From NCBI GenBank assembly GCA_031555145.1, contig JAVBUR010000049.1:1-45491 (forward strand): 45,491 bases of DNA, written 5' to 3'. Positions 24,382-33,021 of the stretch are shown piece after piece. Within the stretch, counting starts at the first letter, position 1, and each line of letters starts with the position of its first letter. The translations under genes were made by a program, and so were the position numbers. The notes under the pieces were generated by a model. That model saw nothing but the letters and a program-made list of their open reading frames with translations, did not search any database and had not been told where the DNA came from. Origin of the DNA: JAJDIA01 sp031555145 (GTDB taxonomy: Bacteria > Bacteroidota > Bacteroidia > Bacteroidales > Tannerellaceae).

Positions 24382-25433
24382 GCATGAATCAAGCGGCAAC
24401 CGACATACAAGCCAAGCGCGTATCCATTGTCATCCTGAACTGGAACGGCAGTAAGTTGATGGAAGAGTTCCTTCCGTCTGTCGTACAATACAGCCCGGAT
24501 AGCATGGCCGAGATAGTGGTAGCCGACAATGGATCGACCGATGATTCTGTCGCTATGCTTCAACGCCGGTTTCCCTCCATCCGCCTCATCCTGCTGGACA
24601 AGAACTACGGGTTTGCCGAAGGATACAACCAGGCACTTAGGCAAATCACTTCCGAATACACTGTGTTACTGAACAGCGATGTGGAAGTCACCTCCGGCTG
24701 GCTCGACGCCCCGTTGGCGGCCTTAGCCAGTGATACAGATATTGCCTGCGTGCAACCCAAGATACGGTCGCAACGTAACAAAGCCCTGTTTGAATATGCC
24801 GGTGCCAGCGGCGGGTACCTGGACAAATATGGCTATCCCTTCTGCCGTGGACGTATCATGCATGTGGTGGAAGAAGACCACGGACAATACGACACGCAAG
24901 CCAATCTGCTGTGGGCGAGCGGTGCCTGTTTGTTTATCCGTACCGCTGTCTATAAACAGGAAGGCGGATTAGATGCCATTTTCTTCGCCCACCAGGAAGA
25001 AATCGATATGTGTTGGAGGCTCCGCAACCGGGGATACCGCATTGTATGCACCCCGCAGTCCGTAGTCTATCATGTAGGAGGAGCCACGTTACAGGCAGAG
25101 AGCCCGCGTAAAACCTTCCTCAACTTCCGCAACAACCTGTTGATGATCTACAAGAACCTGCCCGAAAAGGAATTGGTTACCGTAATGCGCCTCCGCTTTT
25201 GGCTCGACTATATAGCCGCCACCAAGTTCTTGCTTACCGGGTATCCGGCCAATGCCAAAGCGGTGTACGATGCCCGTAAAGCATATTTCAAATTGCTGCC
25301 GCAATACAAAACGATCCGGGAAGAGAATCTACACAAAACCACTCAACCGTTCCTACCGGAACGGTTGCCGCAGAGCCTGTTGTTGTCCTTTTACCTGAAA
25401 GGAGAAAAGCGGTTTTCGATGCTCCCCTTCTGA
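24378..25433 (+). CDS. glycosyltransferase family 2
   Basis: A 351-residue GT-A enzyme. The N-terminal nucleotide-sugar fold shows VSIVILNWNGSKLM, VVADNGSTDDSV and LLNSDVEVTSGWLDA, with the Asp cluster for metal/UDP binding. HQEEIDMCWRLRNRGYRI is the acceptor-side ED motif of rhamnosyl-like GT2 enzymes. The start ATG at 24378 overlaps the acyltransferase TGA (ATGA), indicating translational coupling; an earlier in-frame ATG lies inside the upstream gene. Next to a lipid A acyltransferase, an envelope-glycan role is likely, but donor and acceptor are unknown. Near its 3' end it carries a 10-bp perfect inverted repeat (25344-25367). Confidence 0.88.
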   Translation: MSMNQAATDIQAKRVSIVILNWNGSKLMEEFLPSVVQYSPDSMAEIVVADNGSTDDSVAMLQRRFPSIRLILLDKNYGFAEGYNQALRQITSEYTVLLNSDVEVTSGWLDAPLAALASDTDIACVQPKIRSQRNKALFEYAGASGGYLDKYGYPFCRGRIMHVVEEDHGQYDTQANLLWASGACLFIRTAVYKQEGGLDAIFFAHQEEIDMCWRLRNRGYRIVCTPQSVVYHVGGATLQAESPRKTFLNFRNNLLMIYKNLPEKELVTVMRLRFWLDYIAATKFLLTGYPANAKAVYDARKAYFKLLPQYKTIREENLHKTTQPFLPERLPQSLLLSFYLKGEKRFSMLPF

Positions 25434-25506
25434 GTGCCCACTGATCGTCTCCATCCATATAAGGCTTTATTAACATAAAAAAAACCTATATCGATGGGAA
25501 TACACA

Positions 25507-25514
25507 TACATTTG
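25507..25514 (+). promoter_or_regulatory. candidate -7 box for DUF4382 lipoprotein
   Basis: TACATTTG matches TAnnTTTG, 58 nt before the ATG. A second near-match, TATCTTTTG (25522-25530), lies just downstream. No clear -33 element. Confidence 0.35.
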
Positions 25515-25572
25515 ATTGTTTTATCTTTTGTAGGGGGCATATACCGGGAGTAAACGCAAAAACAAACAAATC

Positions 25573-26388
25573 ATGAAGAAGAGTATTTATTTTATGAGTT
25601 TGCTGGTCCTTCCTCTCTTATGGGTTGGCTGCAATGACGAAAAGGATCCTGACAATGCAAATCTTCCGGCAAAATTGGAAATACGCATGACCGACGCTCC
25701 TGCTTTATATGACGAAGTAAATATCGAGGTGCTGTCTGTATCCGTACACGCAGCCAATGAAGAAGGCGCCGACTGGATCGACTACCCCCTGGCTCATCCC
25801 GGCATCTACAACCTGCTGGACTACCAAAACGGGGTAGACACCCTGCTCATTACCGAAGAAATCCCGGCAAGTAAAATCAAGGAAGTACGTTTAATTCTGG
25901 GAGACAATAATTCGGTGGTAGTGGATGGCATGGAGTACAAACTTACCACGCCTTCCGCCCAACAAAGCGGATTGAAGTTCAAGTTCAGCAACGATGTCGT
26001 ACTGGAACCCGGCAAAACCTATCGCTTATGGATTGACTTCGACGCCGGCCGTTCCATCCACCAAACCGGATCAGGCAAGTATATGCTGAAACCGGTGATC
26101 CGTGCCTTTGCCGAAGCGTATGGAGGAAGTATTGTCGGGCAGATCGCTCCGGCGGATCTCTTCTATGAAGTAAAAGCCATCCTAAACCTCGACACGCTTA
26201 CGACCTACCCCAAAGACGGCCGCTTCGCTTTTATCGGTCTGGCGCCAAGTGCAAACTGGAAACTTCAACTGTTCTACACCGAGCCGGGGGTATGGGGTGA
26301 AGGTGATTATACGGAAATGCCCGTCATAGTGACCGAAGGCAAAATAACCGAAGTAGACTACCATCTTTCCATCGATCCGGTGGAATAA
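25573..26388 (+). CDS. DUF4382 domain lipoprotein
   Basis: A 271-residue exported protein whose signal ends in LPLLWVGCND, a probable lipobox (Cys at 20). The main domain (about 35-180) fits DUF4382: LEIRMTDAPALYDEVNIEVLSVSVH, YNLLDYQNGVDTLL and ASKIKEVRLILGDNN are characteristic. A short C-terminal carboxypeptidase-like beta domain (GSIVGQIAPADLFYEVKAIL ... FIGLAPSANWKLQLFY) follows. Function unknown; such proteins sit on the cell surface of Bacteroidota. The gene stands alone and converges with the histidine kinase gene. Confidence 0.85.
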   Translation: MKKSIYFMSLLVLPLLWVGCNDEKDPDNANLPAKLEIRMTDAPALYDEVNIEVLSVSVHAANEEGADWIDYPLAHPGIYNLLDYQNGVDTLLITEEIPASKIKEVRLILGDNNSVVVDGMEYKLTTPSAQQSGLKFKFSNDVVLEPGKTYRLWIDFDAGRSIHQTGSGKYMLKPVIRAFAEAYGGSIVGQIAPADLFYEVKAILNLDTLTTYPKDGRFAFIGLAPSANWKLQLFYTEPGVWGEGDYTEMPVIVTEGKITEVDYHLSIDPVE

Positions 26389-26424
26389 ACATATTCCGGA
26401 TCAATATCGCAACGATTTCAGTTG

Positions 26425-27612
26425 TTACTTCCAGGGAAGTGAGAAGGAGAAGGTGGAACCCACACCTTCTTCTGAACTCACAGAAATAGTTCCTCCCATC
26501 TGGGTCACCAACCCTTTACAGAGCGCTAACCCCAGACCTATTCCCTGCCTGCTTCCTTGCAATTGGACATAACGCGAGAAGATTTGTTCCTGTTGGTCGA
26601 CAGAAATGCCCACTCCGGTATCCGTCACGTAAAAATGAATGTTATCCGGATCCAAGGTATACCCGAAACGGATACTACCCTGCTCCGTATGCTTGATCGC
26701 ATTGGTCAACAGGTTGGTCAGCACCTGTGTCAACCGTTTCTTATCGGCATTGAGATTTATCGGTTGGCAGGTATCCATGATCAGCTCCACCGACGAAGGA
26801 ACCCGCAGACAGACGGTGTTATACACTTCCTGCATCCATAAGGGGGCATTCAATGGGGCCAACGTAAAGGTCATCATGTTCGCTTCTATTTTGGACATAT
26901 CCAACACATCATTGATCAGTCCCATCAACAGCTCATTATTCACTTTGATCACATGCAGGTACTCTTCCCGAAGCTCAGGTTCCGTTTCCATACTGAGCAA
27001 ATCGGAAAAACCGACAATGGCATGCAACGGCGTACGTATTTCATGTGTCATATTGGCCAGATAGGCCGATTTCATGAGATCGGCTGATTCCGCTTTCTCC
27101 TTTGCCCGGATAAGCGACTGTTCATATTCCTTCTGGTCGTGTACATCCGTTAATGTACCAATAATCAGACTGGGCAATCCTTCGGCATCATATTCCTGGG
27201 TTTTCCCATGGACTTCGTAAAAACGGTAATCTCCTGAACTGTTTGCCAAGCGGAATGCGATTTTCGATTCGGCCAACCTATATTCACGTATCCGGGTGAA
27301 AAGCGTTAGAAAATTCCCTGTATCACCCGGGTGCTGTAACACTTTCATAGCACGACAGATGAATTTATTACACTCGAGCAATTCATGGGTGGCACCATAG
27401 AACTGGAAACAACGCCGACAGTTCACCCTGTCACAAACCGCCTGTTTCTTAAAGTCAAAGAGAAAGGCTGTCACGTTGCTTTTCTCCAATACCAGTTTCA
27501 TGATATACAACTCTTCATCCAATAGTCTTCCTTTACTATCAGACAAAGAAACCCTCAAAGGATCAGGCGTTAATGAGTCGGTCTGAAAATGCCTTTTATA
27601 AGGAGCATTCAT
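26425..27612 (-). CDS. soluble PAS-domain sensor histidine kinase, orphan
   Basis: A 395-residue kinase without membrane segments. The H box is MTHEIRTPLHAIVGFSDLL, the N box NLLTNAIKHTEQGSI, and the ATP-binding G boxes DTGVGIS and GIGLGLALCKGL. The N-terminal sensor (about 35-165) is a PAS-like fold ending in LIIGTLTDVHDQKEYEQ. It is unusually cysteine-rich (CDRVNCRRC and ECNKFIC), suggesting metal or redox sensing. No receiver domain is fused and no response regulator lies nearby, so its partner is elsewhere. Confidence 0.88.
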   Translation of the reverse strand: MNAPYKRHFQTDSLTPDPLRVSLSDSKGRLLDEELYIMKLVLEKSNVTAFLFDFKKQAVCDRVNCRRCFQFYGATHELLECNKFICRAMKVLQHPGDTGNFLTLFTRIREYRLAESKIAFRLANSSGDYRFYEVHGKTQEYDAEGLPSLIIGTLTDVHDQKEYEQSLIRAKEKAESADLMKSAYLANMTHEIRTPLHAIVGFSDLLSMETEPELREEYLHVIKVNNELLMGLINDVLDMSKIEANMMTFTLAPLNAPLWMQEVYNTVCLRVPSSVELIMDTCQPINLNADKKRLTQVLTNLLTNAIKHTEQGSIRFGYTLDPDNIHFYVTDTGVGISVDQQEQIFSRYVQLQGSRQGIGLGLALCKGLVTQMGGTISVSSEEGVGSTFSFSLPWK

Positions 27613-27689
27613 AGTAATAACAATTAGGTATAATAGCTGCTAAACAATTCATCACAAAGAAAGGAAAAAAACACAAAAATTCCTCATTA

Positions 27690-27723
27690 TTGAATAGAAA
27701 AAATACAGAATCATCTATATTTG
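27690..27723 (+). promoter_or_regulatory. candidate promoter of M64 peptidase gene
   Basis: TTG (27690-27692) and TATATTTG (27716-27723) with a 23-nt spacer, longer than usual; ATG 34 nt downstream. Confidence 0.4.
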
Positions 27724-27757
27724 TCCCTTATACACGAACAAATTAAAGCATCCTGTT

Positions 27758-29062
27758 ATGAGAACAATCCTTCCGTTTCTGCTTTTTATCCTGTTGGGCA
27801 CCCTCGGTTGCCAGGCTCAGGGAGAATTTGACAAATACTTTGAAAAGAAAAGTCTCCGGGTCGATTTCGCATTAAGCGGCAATGCGGAATTCCAGGCCGC
27901 AGCTTTGCAGCAAATGAGAGAAGAGCCCTATTGGGGTGGTCCGGAAAAAAACCTGACGGATGAATTCTATTATGGTGGATACTATGTCAATGTGTACGAC
28001 AAAACCACGAACAAATTAATCTACTCCCGTAGTTTCAACACCTTGTTTGAGGAATGGCGTTCTACTGATCAGGCCACCAAAGAAACGCAGGCCTGGACAA
28101 ACAGCATATCCATCCCCTACCCTAAAGCCCCGGTGGTATTCGAAATAACAGGTCGTGAGAAAGCCGACATGCAATTCCACACCTTGATGAAGATGGATAT
28201 CGACCCCACCAGTATCTTTATCGACAGAGGCAAACTAAAGGATAACAAAGTAACGCAGGTACAGCATAAAGGCGAGTCGGCTGACAAAGTCGACCTCGTA
28301 TTCATCGGCGAAGGCTACACGGTTGCCGAACAAGACCTGTTCATGGAAGACGCCAAACAGTTCACCGAAGCGCTGTTCAAGACCGCCCCCTTCGATAAAT
28401 ACCGCGACGACTTCAACGTATGGGCCGTCAATGTGATCTCCGAAGAATCAGGCACCGATATGTCGGGCGAAGGTATCTATAAGAATACGGCCCTGAATTC
28501 CGGCTTCTACACCTTTGGAGTAAGTCGTTACCTGACCACCCCCGACATGAAGTCGATCCGTGACGCCGTATGGAACGTTCCCTGCGACGCCGTCTTTATC
28601 CTGGTCAACTCTGAGCGTTACGGCGGTGGCGGCATGTATAATTTCTATGCCATCGGAACGGCACATAACGTGCGTACCAAAGATGTATTTGTCCACGAAT
28701 TCGGTCACAGTTTTGCAGGCCTTGCCGATGAATACTTCGAATCCGAGGTGGCTTACGACGCGGATGCCTTCTACAACCTCAAGTATGAACCGTGGGAACC
28801 CAATATCACTACCCTCGTCGATTTCGACGCGAAATGGAAAAACCTGCTACCGGCAGGGCTTCCTGTCCCCACCCCGCTGAATGACGCCCACAAAAACAAC
28901 CTCGGCGTATTTGAAGGTGGCGGTTACCTGGCCAAAGGCATCTATCGTCCGATGGATCACTGCATGATGCGCGACTATGCCCCCTTCTGCCCTGCTTGCA
29001 GCCGTGCAATTATCAATATGGTAGACTTCCTGAGCGACCGGAAATACCAAACAGCTAAATGA
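27758..29062 (+). CDS. exported peptidase M64 (IgA peptidase family)
   Basis: A 434-residue exported metallopeptidase. The signal region MRTILPFLLFILLGTLGCQAQ ends near a Cys that could be a weak lipobox. An N-terminal M64-associated beta domain (about 22-150) precedes the catalytic domain (VDLVFIGEGYTVAEQD onward). The zinc motif is VHEFGHSFAGLADEYF, with both His and the catalytic Glu present. The family is named for the Clostridium ramosum IgA protease; in Bacteroidota the substrates are mostly unknown. Its stop overlaps the start of the transporter gene by 4 nt. Confidence 0.88.
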   Translation: MRTILPFLLFILLGTLGCQAQGEFDKYFEKKSLRVDFALSGNAEFQAAALQQMREEPYWGGPEKNLTDEFYYGGYYVNVYDKTTNKLIYSRSFNTLFEEWRSTDQATKETQAWTNSISIPYPKAPVVFEITGREKADMQFHTLMKMDIDPTSIFIDRGKLKDNKVTQVQHKGESADKVDLVFIGEGYTVAEQDLFMEDAKQFTEALFKTAPFDKYRDDFNVWAVNVISEESGTDMSGEGIYKNTALNSGFYTFGVSRYLTTPDMKSIRDAVWNVPCDAVFILVNSERYGGGGMYNFYAIGTAHNVRTKDVFVHEFGHSFAGLADEYFESEVAYDADAFYNLKYEPWEPNITTLVDFDAKWKNLLPAGLPVPTPLNDAHKNNLGVFEGGGYLAKGIYRPMDHCMMRDYAPFCPACSRAIINMVDFLSDRKYQTAK

Positions 29063-29949
29063 AAGGTACAAGCCACACCTTCTGGTATCATGGTATGGCC
29101 CTGTTCACAGTCATCGTTTGGGGGACAACGTTCGTTTCCACCAAGGTGCTGCTGGAGCAGGGCCTTACTCCGGCCGAAATCCTATTGTATCGCTTCCTGC
29201 TGGCATATGCCTGCATCTGGTTCTTTACAGGGAAACGGTTACTGGCAAAGAGTTGGCGCGACGAAGGATTGATGGTCGGCGCCGGCATCTGCGGTGGTTC
29301 CCTCTACTTTATTGCCGAGAATACAGCATTGAAGATCACCCTGGCATCCAACGTCTCCCTGATCCTTTGTACCGCACCTATCCTGACAGCGTTTGTGCTG
29401 TACTTTTTCCGGAAGAGCAAGTTGACATCCCGGCTGATCACCGGCTCGCTGATTGCACTGACAGGGGTAGCACTGGTGGTATTCAACGGAAGTTTTATTC
29501 TGCAGATCAGCCCCGTCGGCGATATGTTGACGATACTCGCCGCCCTGGCCTGGGCATTCTACGGTCTGATCCTGAAACTGCTCGATACACGGTATCCGGT
29601 ACTGTTCATCACCCGAAAGGTATTCTTCTACGGGATGCTGACCCTTTTGCCGGTCTTCCTTTTCGAACCGATCGCTACTGTTCCGGCTACGTTCCTGCGG
29701 CCGACTGTCGGACTGAACCTGCTCTTCCTCGGGCTAGTCGCCTCTTTCCTCTGCTATTTTCTGTGGAATACAGCCATGAAGGAACTCGGGGCTGTAAAGA
29801 CATCCAACTACATCTACTTTATGCCGCTGATCACCCTCGTGACCTCAGCCATTGTGCTGCATGAACGGATCACCCCGGTTGCCCTGATCGGCTCGGTGTT
29901 GATTATTGGTGGCGTGTATATAGCCGAAAGGGGATTGAAACGGTTATGA
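29059..29949 (+). CDS. DMT-superfamily transporter (EamA family)
   Basis: A 296-residue inner-membrane protein with about ten hydrophobic helices in two EamA repeats. VIVWGTTFVSTKVLLEQGLTPAEILLYRFLLAY opens the first, and MLTILAALAWAFYGLILKLL starts the second. The family exports amino acids, nucleobases or other metabolites; the substrate cannot be told. Start ATG overlaps the peptidase stop (ATGA), so the two are probably co-translated. Its 3' end overlaps the convergent marC-like gene by 6 bp. Confidence 0.88.
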   Translation: MKGTSHTFWYHGMALFTVIVWGTTFVSTKVLLEQGLTPAEILLYRFLLAYACIWFFTGKRLLAKSWRDEGLMVGAGICGGSLYFIAENTALKITLASNVSLILCTAPILTAFVLYFFRKSKLTSRLITGSLIALTGVALVVFNGSFILQISPVGDMLTILAALAWAFYGLILKLLDTRYPVLFITRKVFFYGMLTLLPVFLFEPIATVPATFLRPTVGLNLLFLGLVASFLCYFLWNTAMKELGAVKTSNYIYFMPLITLVTSAIVLHERITPVALIGSVLIIGGVYIAERGLKRL

Positions 29950-30588
29950 CTGTGCCAGGCGAATAATATCGACCAGGATCGGACGGGCGCCGCTCACGAA
30001 ACATTCCACGGCGATCACCATCAGGATAAGCCCCATCAGACGCATCATCACGTTGTTGCCTGTCTCGCCGATCAGTTTCACCAGACGGGTGGAAGCACTA
30101 AGCACCAGGAAAGTAATAAAATAAACCAAGCCGATCGTCCCGACCAATATCCCTTTATGCGCCCAGGTGGTGGCATCGTCCATCAGCATGATAGCATTGG
30201 CGATAGCGCCCGGCCCGCACAACATCGGAATGGCAAGCGGCGTCACAGAGATATCATCGGCATAAGTCTTGATCTCTTCTTTCTTCAGTTTGACGCTTGT
30301 GTAGCGTGCCTGTAGCATATCATACCCAATGGCAAAGATGATGATTCCCCCCGCAATACGGAAACCGTTAGTCGACAAACCGAATAGTTGGAACAGCAAC
30401 TGTCCGCAGAACGTAAAGGTAATGATGGTGACGAAAGCCACAATGGTAGCCCGTTTCACTACACTCTTTCGTTCGGCATCCTCCATCCCACTTGTCATGG
30501 TAAGGAATACAGGCATCGTTCCCAGCGGGTTGGTCAGCGTGAAGAACGAGGTAAAACAAAGCAGGAAAAAAGGCAACAGGTGGTCCAT
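29944..30588 (-). CDS. MarC family membrane protein
   Basis: A 214-residue inner-membrane protein with six predicted helices. The family pattern is clear in FFTLTNPLGTMPVFLTM near the N-terminus and in PLAIPMLCGPGAIANAIML in the second half. MarC/UPF0056 proteins have no settled transport substrate; the old link to multiple antibiotic resistance is not supported in E. coli. It converges on the EamA gene with a 6-bp overlap, and the hydrogenase gene ends 18 nt upstream of its start on the same strand. Confidence 0.88.
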   Translation of the reverse strand: MDHLLPFFLLCFTSFFTLTNPLGTMPVFLTMTSGMEDAERKSVVKRATIVAFVTIITFTFCGQLLFQLFGLSTNGFRIAGGIIIFAIGYDMLQARYTSVKLKKEEIKTYADDISVTPLAIPMLCGPGAIANAIMLMDDATTWAHKGILVGTIGLVYFITFLVLSASTRLVKLIGETGNNVMMRLMGLILMVIAVECFVSGARPILVDIIRLAQS

Positions 30589-30606
30589 CGTATGTATTGT
30601 TTGTGA

Positions 30607-32043
30607 TTAGTCTTTTATCAGTTCCCTGATCAACAGCTTTTGGGCAGCAGTACTATCGGAATAGGTACAGGGGCCGGTCACGCAACCGCCTTCGCAGGCC
30701 ATGACCTCGATAAACCGTGCCGGCGCCTTGCCGGTCTTGGCATAGGTACGCAGCAAGGCTACGTTCTTCTTGGTCAGGTTGGCCACCTGTACGGCATTCA
30801 CACTTTCATCTTTCAGATATACTTTGACAGCGTTGATCACACCTCCGCTGCGGGCAAAGCCATGTGCCTCCCGGCTGGCAGTAAACAACACTGAATGCGG
30901 CTGAGCCTCTTCGATCCGGACACCAAGGCCTCTCAGCACGGAGCCGACTTCTTCAAATGTCATCGCATAGTCTACATGCGGATCCAGCATCACCTCTTTG
31001 CGCTTAGCCACACACGGACCGATAAAGACCACCTTGGCACCGGGGTACTGTTCCTTCACCCTAAGGGCGGTATAATGCATTGGCGAACCGGTAGACGATA
31101 TATATTTCTTCATATCCGGAATATGCTTCTCAGCCAACTGAATATAGGAAGGACAGCAACTGGTGGTCATAAACGGCTGCCCTTCGTGCATCTTTTCGAG
31201 CAATTCTTTCGCTTCATGACTGGTGGTATCCATTGCGCCCTGTGCCACTTCAATCACATCGGCAAAACCAATCGACTTGATCGCACCGTATACCTGTTCG
31301 ATCGGCAACTTGAACTGCGACAGTATGGCCGGCGCCACAATAGCAACGACCTGTTCCTTGTTACGCAAGCTTTGCAAGATATCAAACACCTGCGATATCT
31401 CGAAGATCGCCCCGAAAGGACACGCATTGATACACTTGCCGCAGTAGATACATTTCTTCTCGTCGATATGTTCCACCCCATACTCATCTTTGCTGATGGC
31501 TTTCACCGGACATACTTCTTCGCATGGGATGGGGATATATACAATCGCATGGTAAGGACAATTCTGGTGGCACTTCCCACAACTGATACAGGTATCGTGA
31601 TCAATCTCCGCCTGTCCGTTCTTCTTGAAACGAATGGAGTCTTTCGGACAGTTCATGTAGCAACTACGTGCTACACAGCCACGGCAAAGATTCGTAATCT
31701 CATAGTTGACCGATACACACGACGAGCATGCCTCATCAACCACACACATCAGGTTCTCTTTCGTTATCTCTTCACGCAACAACGCCCGGCGGGCAAATTC
31801 GGAAAGTGGCGTCAGTTCGTCTTCTTCATCCTGCACATCAAACCCTAACAAGGGGAACGACTTATAACGCCACACTGCCCGTTCTTTGTGTACACAACAA
31901 CGTCCGTGTACTTTGGCCTTCCGGGGAGTCAGCTCAATGGGCAATCGGTCTATTTTTTCTATTAACTGGTTCTCTTTCCAGAGTTTAACTAAATTTGCCA
32001 ATAATTCGTGGCGAACGATCATCACGTTGTTGGTAAATGCCAT
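30607..32043 (-). CDS. monomeric [FeFe] hydrogenase (group B-like)
   Basis: A 478-residue soluble iron-sulfur protein. N-terminal cysteines include C120/C123/C128/C132, C152/C155/C158/C162 and C198/C201/C204/C208, enough for three [4Fe-4S] clusters. The H-cluster domain has all three signatures: L1 TTSCCPSY (C296 proton relay, C297 ligand), L2 IGPCVAKRKEV (C344) and L3 EVMACEGGCVTGP (C450, C454). L2 has Gly where group A enzymes have Met, and L3 ends GPCTYSD rather than GGGQP, pointing to a group B-type enzyme. It probably couples ferredoxin to H2. No HydEFG maturases are nearby. The ATG at 32043 is preferred over an in-frame TTG 30 nt upstream. Confidence 0.9.
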   Translation of the reverse strand: MAFTNNVMIVRHELLANLVKLWKENQLIEKIDRLPIELTPRKAKVHGRCCVHKERAVWRYKSFPLLGFDVQDEEDELTPLSEFARRALLREEITKENLMCVVDEACSSCVSVNYEITNLCRGCVARSCYMNCPKDSIRFKKNGQAEIDHDTCISCGKCHQNCPYHAIVYIPIPCEEVCPVKAISKDEYGVEHIDEKKCIYCGKCINACPFGAIFEISQVFDILQSLRNKEQVVAIVAPAILSQFKLPIEQVYGAIKSIGFADVIEVAQGAMDTTSHEAKELLEKMHEGQPFMTTSCCPSYIQLAEKHIPDMKKYISSTGSPMHYTALRVKEQYPGAKVVFIGPCVAKRKEVMLDPHVDYAMTFEEVGSVLRGLGVRIEEAQPHSVLFTASREAHGFARSGGVINAVKVYLKDESVNAVQVANLTKKNVALLRTYAKTGKAPARFIEVMACEGGCVTGPCTYSDSTAAQKLLIRELIKD

Positions 32044-32070
32044 AGGGGTTATTCTTGTAATTTGAGCCTG

Positions 32071-32078
32071 CAAAATTA
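32071..32078 (-). promoter_or_regulatory. candidate -7 box of the hydrogenase gene
   Basis: Reads TAATTTTG on the minus strand, 27 nt before the ATG; -33 element unclear. Confidence 0.4.
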
Positions 32079-32143
32079 CATATAATATTGTGATATATGT
32101 GCTTTCCCCTCTTATAATGTGCTAAGTATAAACAAACGTTTTT

Positions 32144-32151
32144 TACCTTTG
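32144..32151 (+). promoter_or_regulatory. candidate -7 box of the M48 peptidase gene
   Basis: TACCTTTG, a perfect TAnnTTTG, 48 nt before the ATG; no convincing -33 TTG. Confidence 0.45.
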
Positions 32152-32199
32152 CACCCGAAATATAAGAATCAGTGTTAATCGACACGTAAAGTAAACAAA

Positions 32200-32991
32200 A
32201 TGAAAAAGAAATCTACCCTTATCGTCATGCTCCTGTGTGCCATGACGTTGAGCGCATCAGCGCAGATCAAAATCGGAGGAAAATCCATCAACACCTCCAA
32301 AGTACTTAAGGCCGGTTCGGATGCAGTCACAGCGCTCACCTTGTCGGATGCCGACATCGCTACCATGAGCCGTGAATATATGGAATGGATGGATGCCAAC
32401 AATCCACTGACCTCTGCCGACAGTAAATATGGCCAACGCTTGCAAAAATTGACCGGACATATTACAGCCGTGGACGGTATGAAAGTAAACTTCGGCGTAT
32501 ATGAAGTAGTGGATGTGAATGCCTTTGCCTGTGGCGACGGCAGTGTACGTGTTTGTGCAGGCCTAATGGATCTGATGAGCGACGAAGAAGTACTGTCGGT
32601 GATCGGGCATGAAATCGGACACGTGGTGAATACCGACTCTAAAGATGCCATGAAAAACGCTTATCTCCGTTCAGCCGCCAAGAATGCTGCCGGTGCAGCC
32701 AGTTCCACGATTGCCCAACTGACCGACTCCGACCTCGGCGCTTTGGCCGAATCACTGGCTGGCGCCCAATATTCACAGAAACAGGAATATGCAGCTGACG
32801 ACTACGGTTTCAACTTCTGCGTACAAAACAATACGGATCCGTATGCCATGTATAACGCACTGAATAAACTACTGGAACTCTCAGCCGGCACTCCTCAATC
32901 GTCTAAATTCCAGAAGATGTTATCTTCTCATCCTGAAACGGAGAAGCGTGTGGCCCGCATGAAAGAAAAAGCCGATCAATACACAAAATAA
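32200..32991 (+). CDS. exported M48 family metallopeptidase
   Basis: A 263-residue periplasmic or outer-membrane-associated zinc protease. The signal peptide is MKKKSTLIVMLLCAMTLSASAQ. The zinc motif VIGHEIGHVVN (HExxH) is at about residue 134, and the third ligand Glu is in QEYAADDYGF. The family block NAFACGDGSVRVCAGLMDLMSDEEVL precedes it. This resembles LoiP/YggG and BepA-type peptidases that act on envelope proteins. It is monocistronic, divergent from the hydrogenase gene and convergent with folB. Confidence 0.9.
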   Translation: MKKKSTLIVMLLCAMTLSASAQIKIGGKSINTSKVLKAGSDAVTALTLSDADIATMSREYMEWMDANNPLTSADSKYGQRLQKLTGHITAVDGMKVNFGVYEVVDVNAFACGDGSVRVCAGLMDLMSDEEVLSVIGHEIGHVVNTDSKDAMKNAYLRSAAKNAAGAASSTIAQLTDSDLGALAESLAGAQYSQKQEYAADDYGFNFCVQNNTDPYAMYNALNKLLELSAGTPQSSKFQKMLSSHPETEKRVARMKEKADQYTK

Positions 32992-32992
32992 T

Positions 32993-33021
32993 AAACGACC
33001 GGCAAACTGCCGGATGGTTTG
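32993..33021. terminator. hairpin between convergent M48 peptidase and folB genes
   Basis: CCGGCA-AAC-TGCCGG (32999-33013) with outer AAAC/GTTT pairing. It could serve both convergent transcripts, though the T/A tracts are short. Confidence 0.5.

Noticed and set aside
26376..26400. Hairpin GGAATA-AACA-TATTCC at the end of the DUF4382 gene as a terminator
   Set aside because: The stem is short, overlaps the stop codon and has no T run; it was not listed as a feature.
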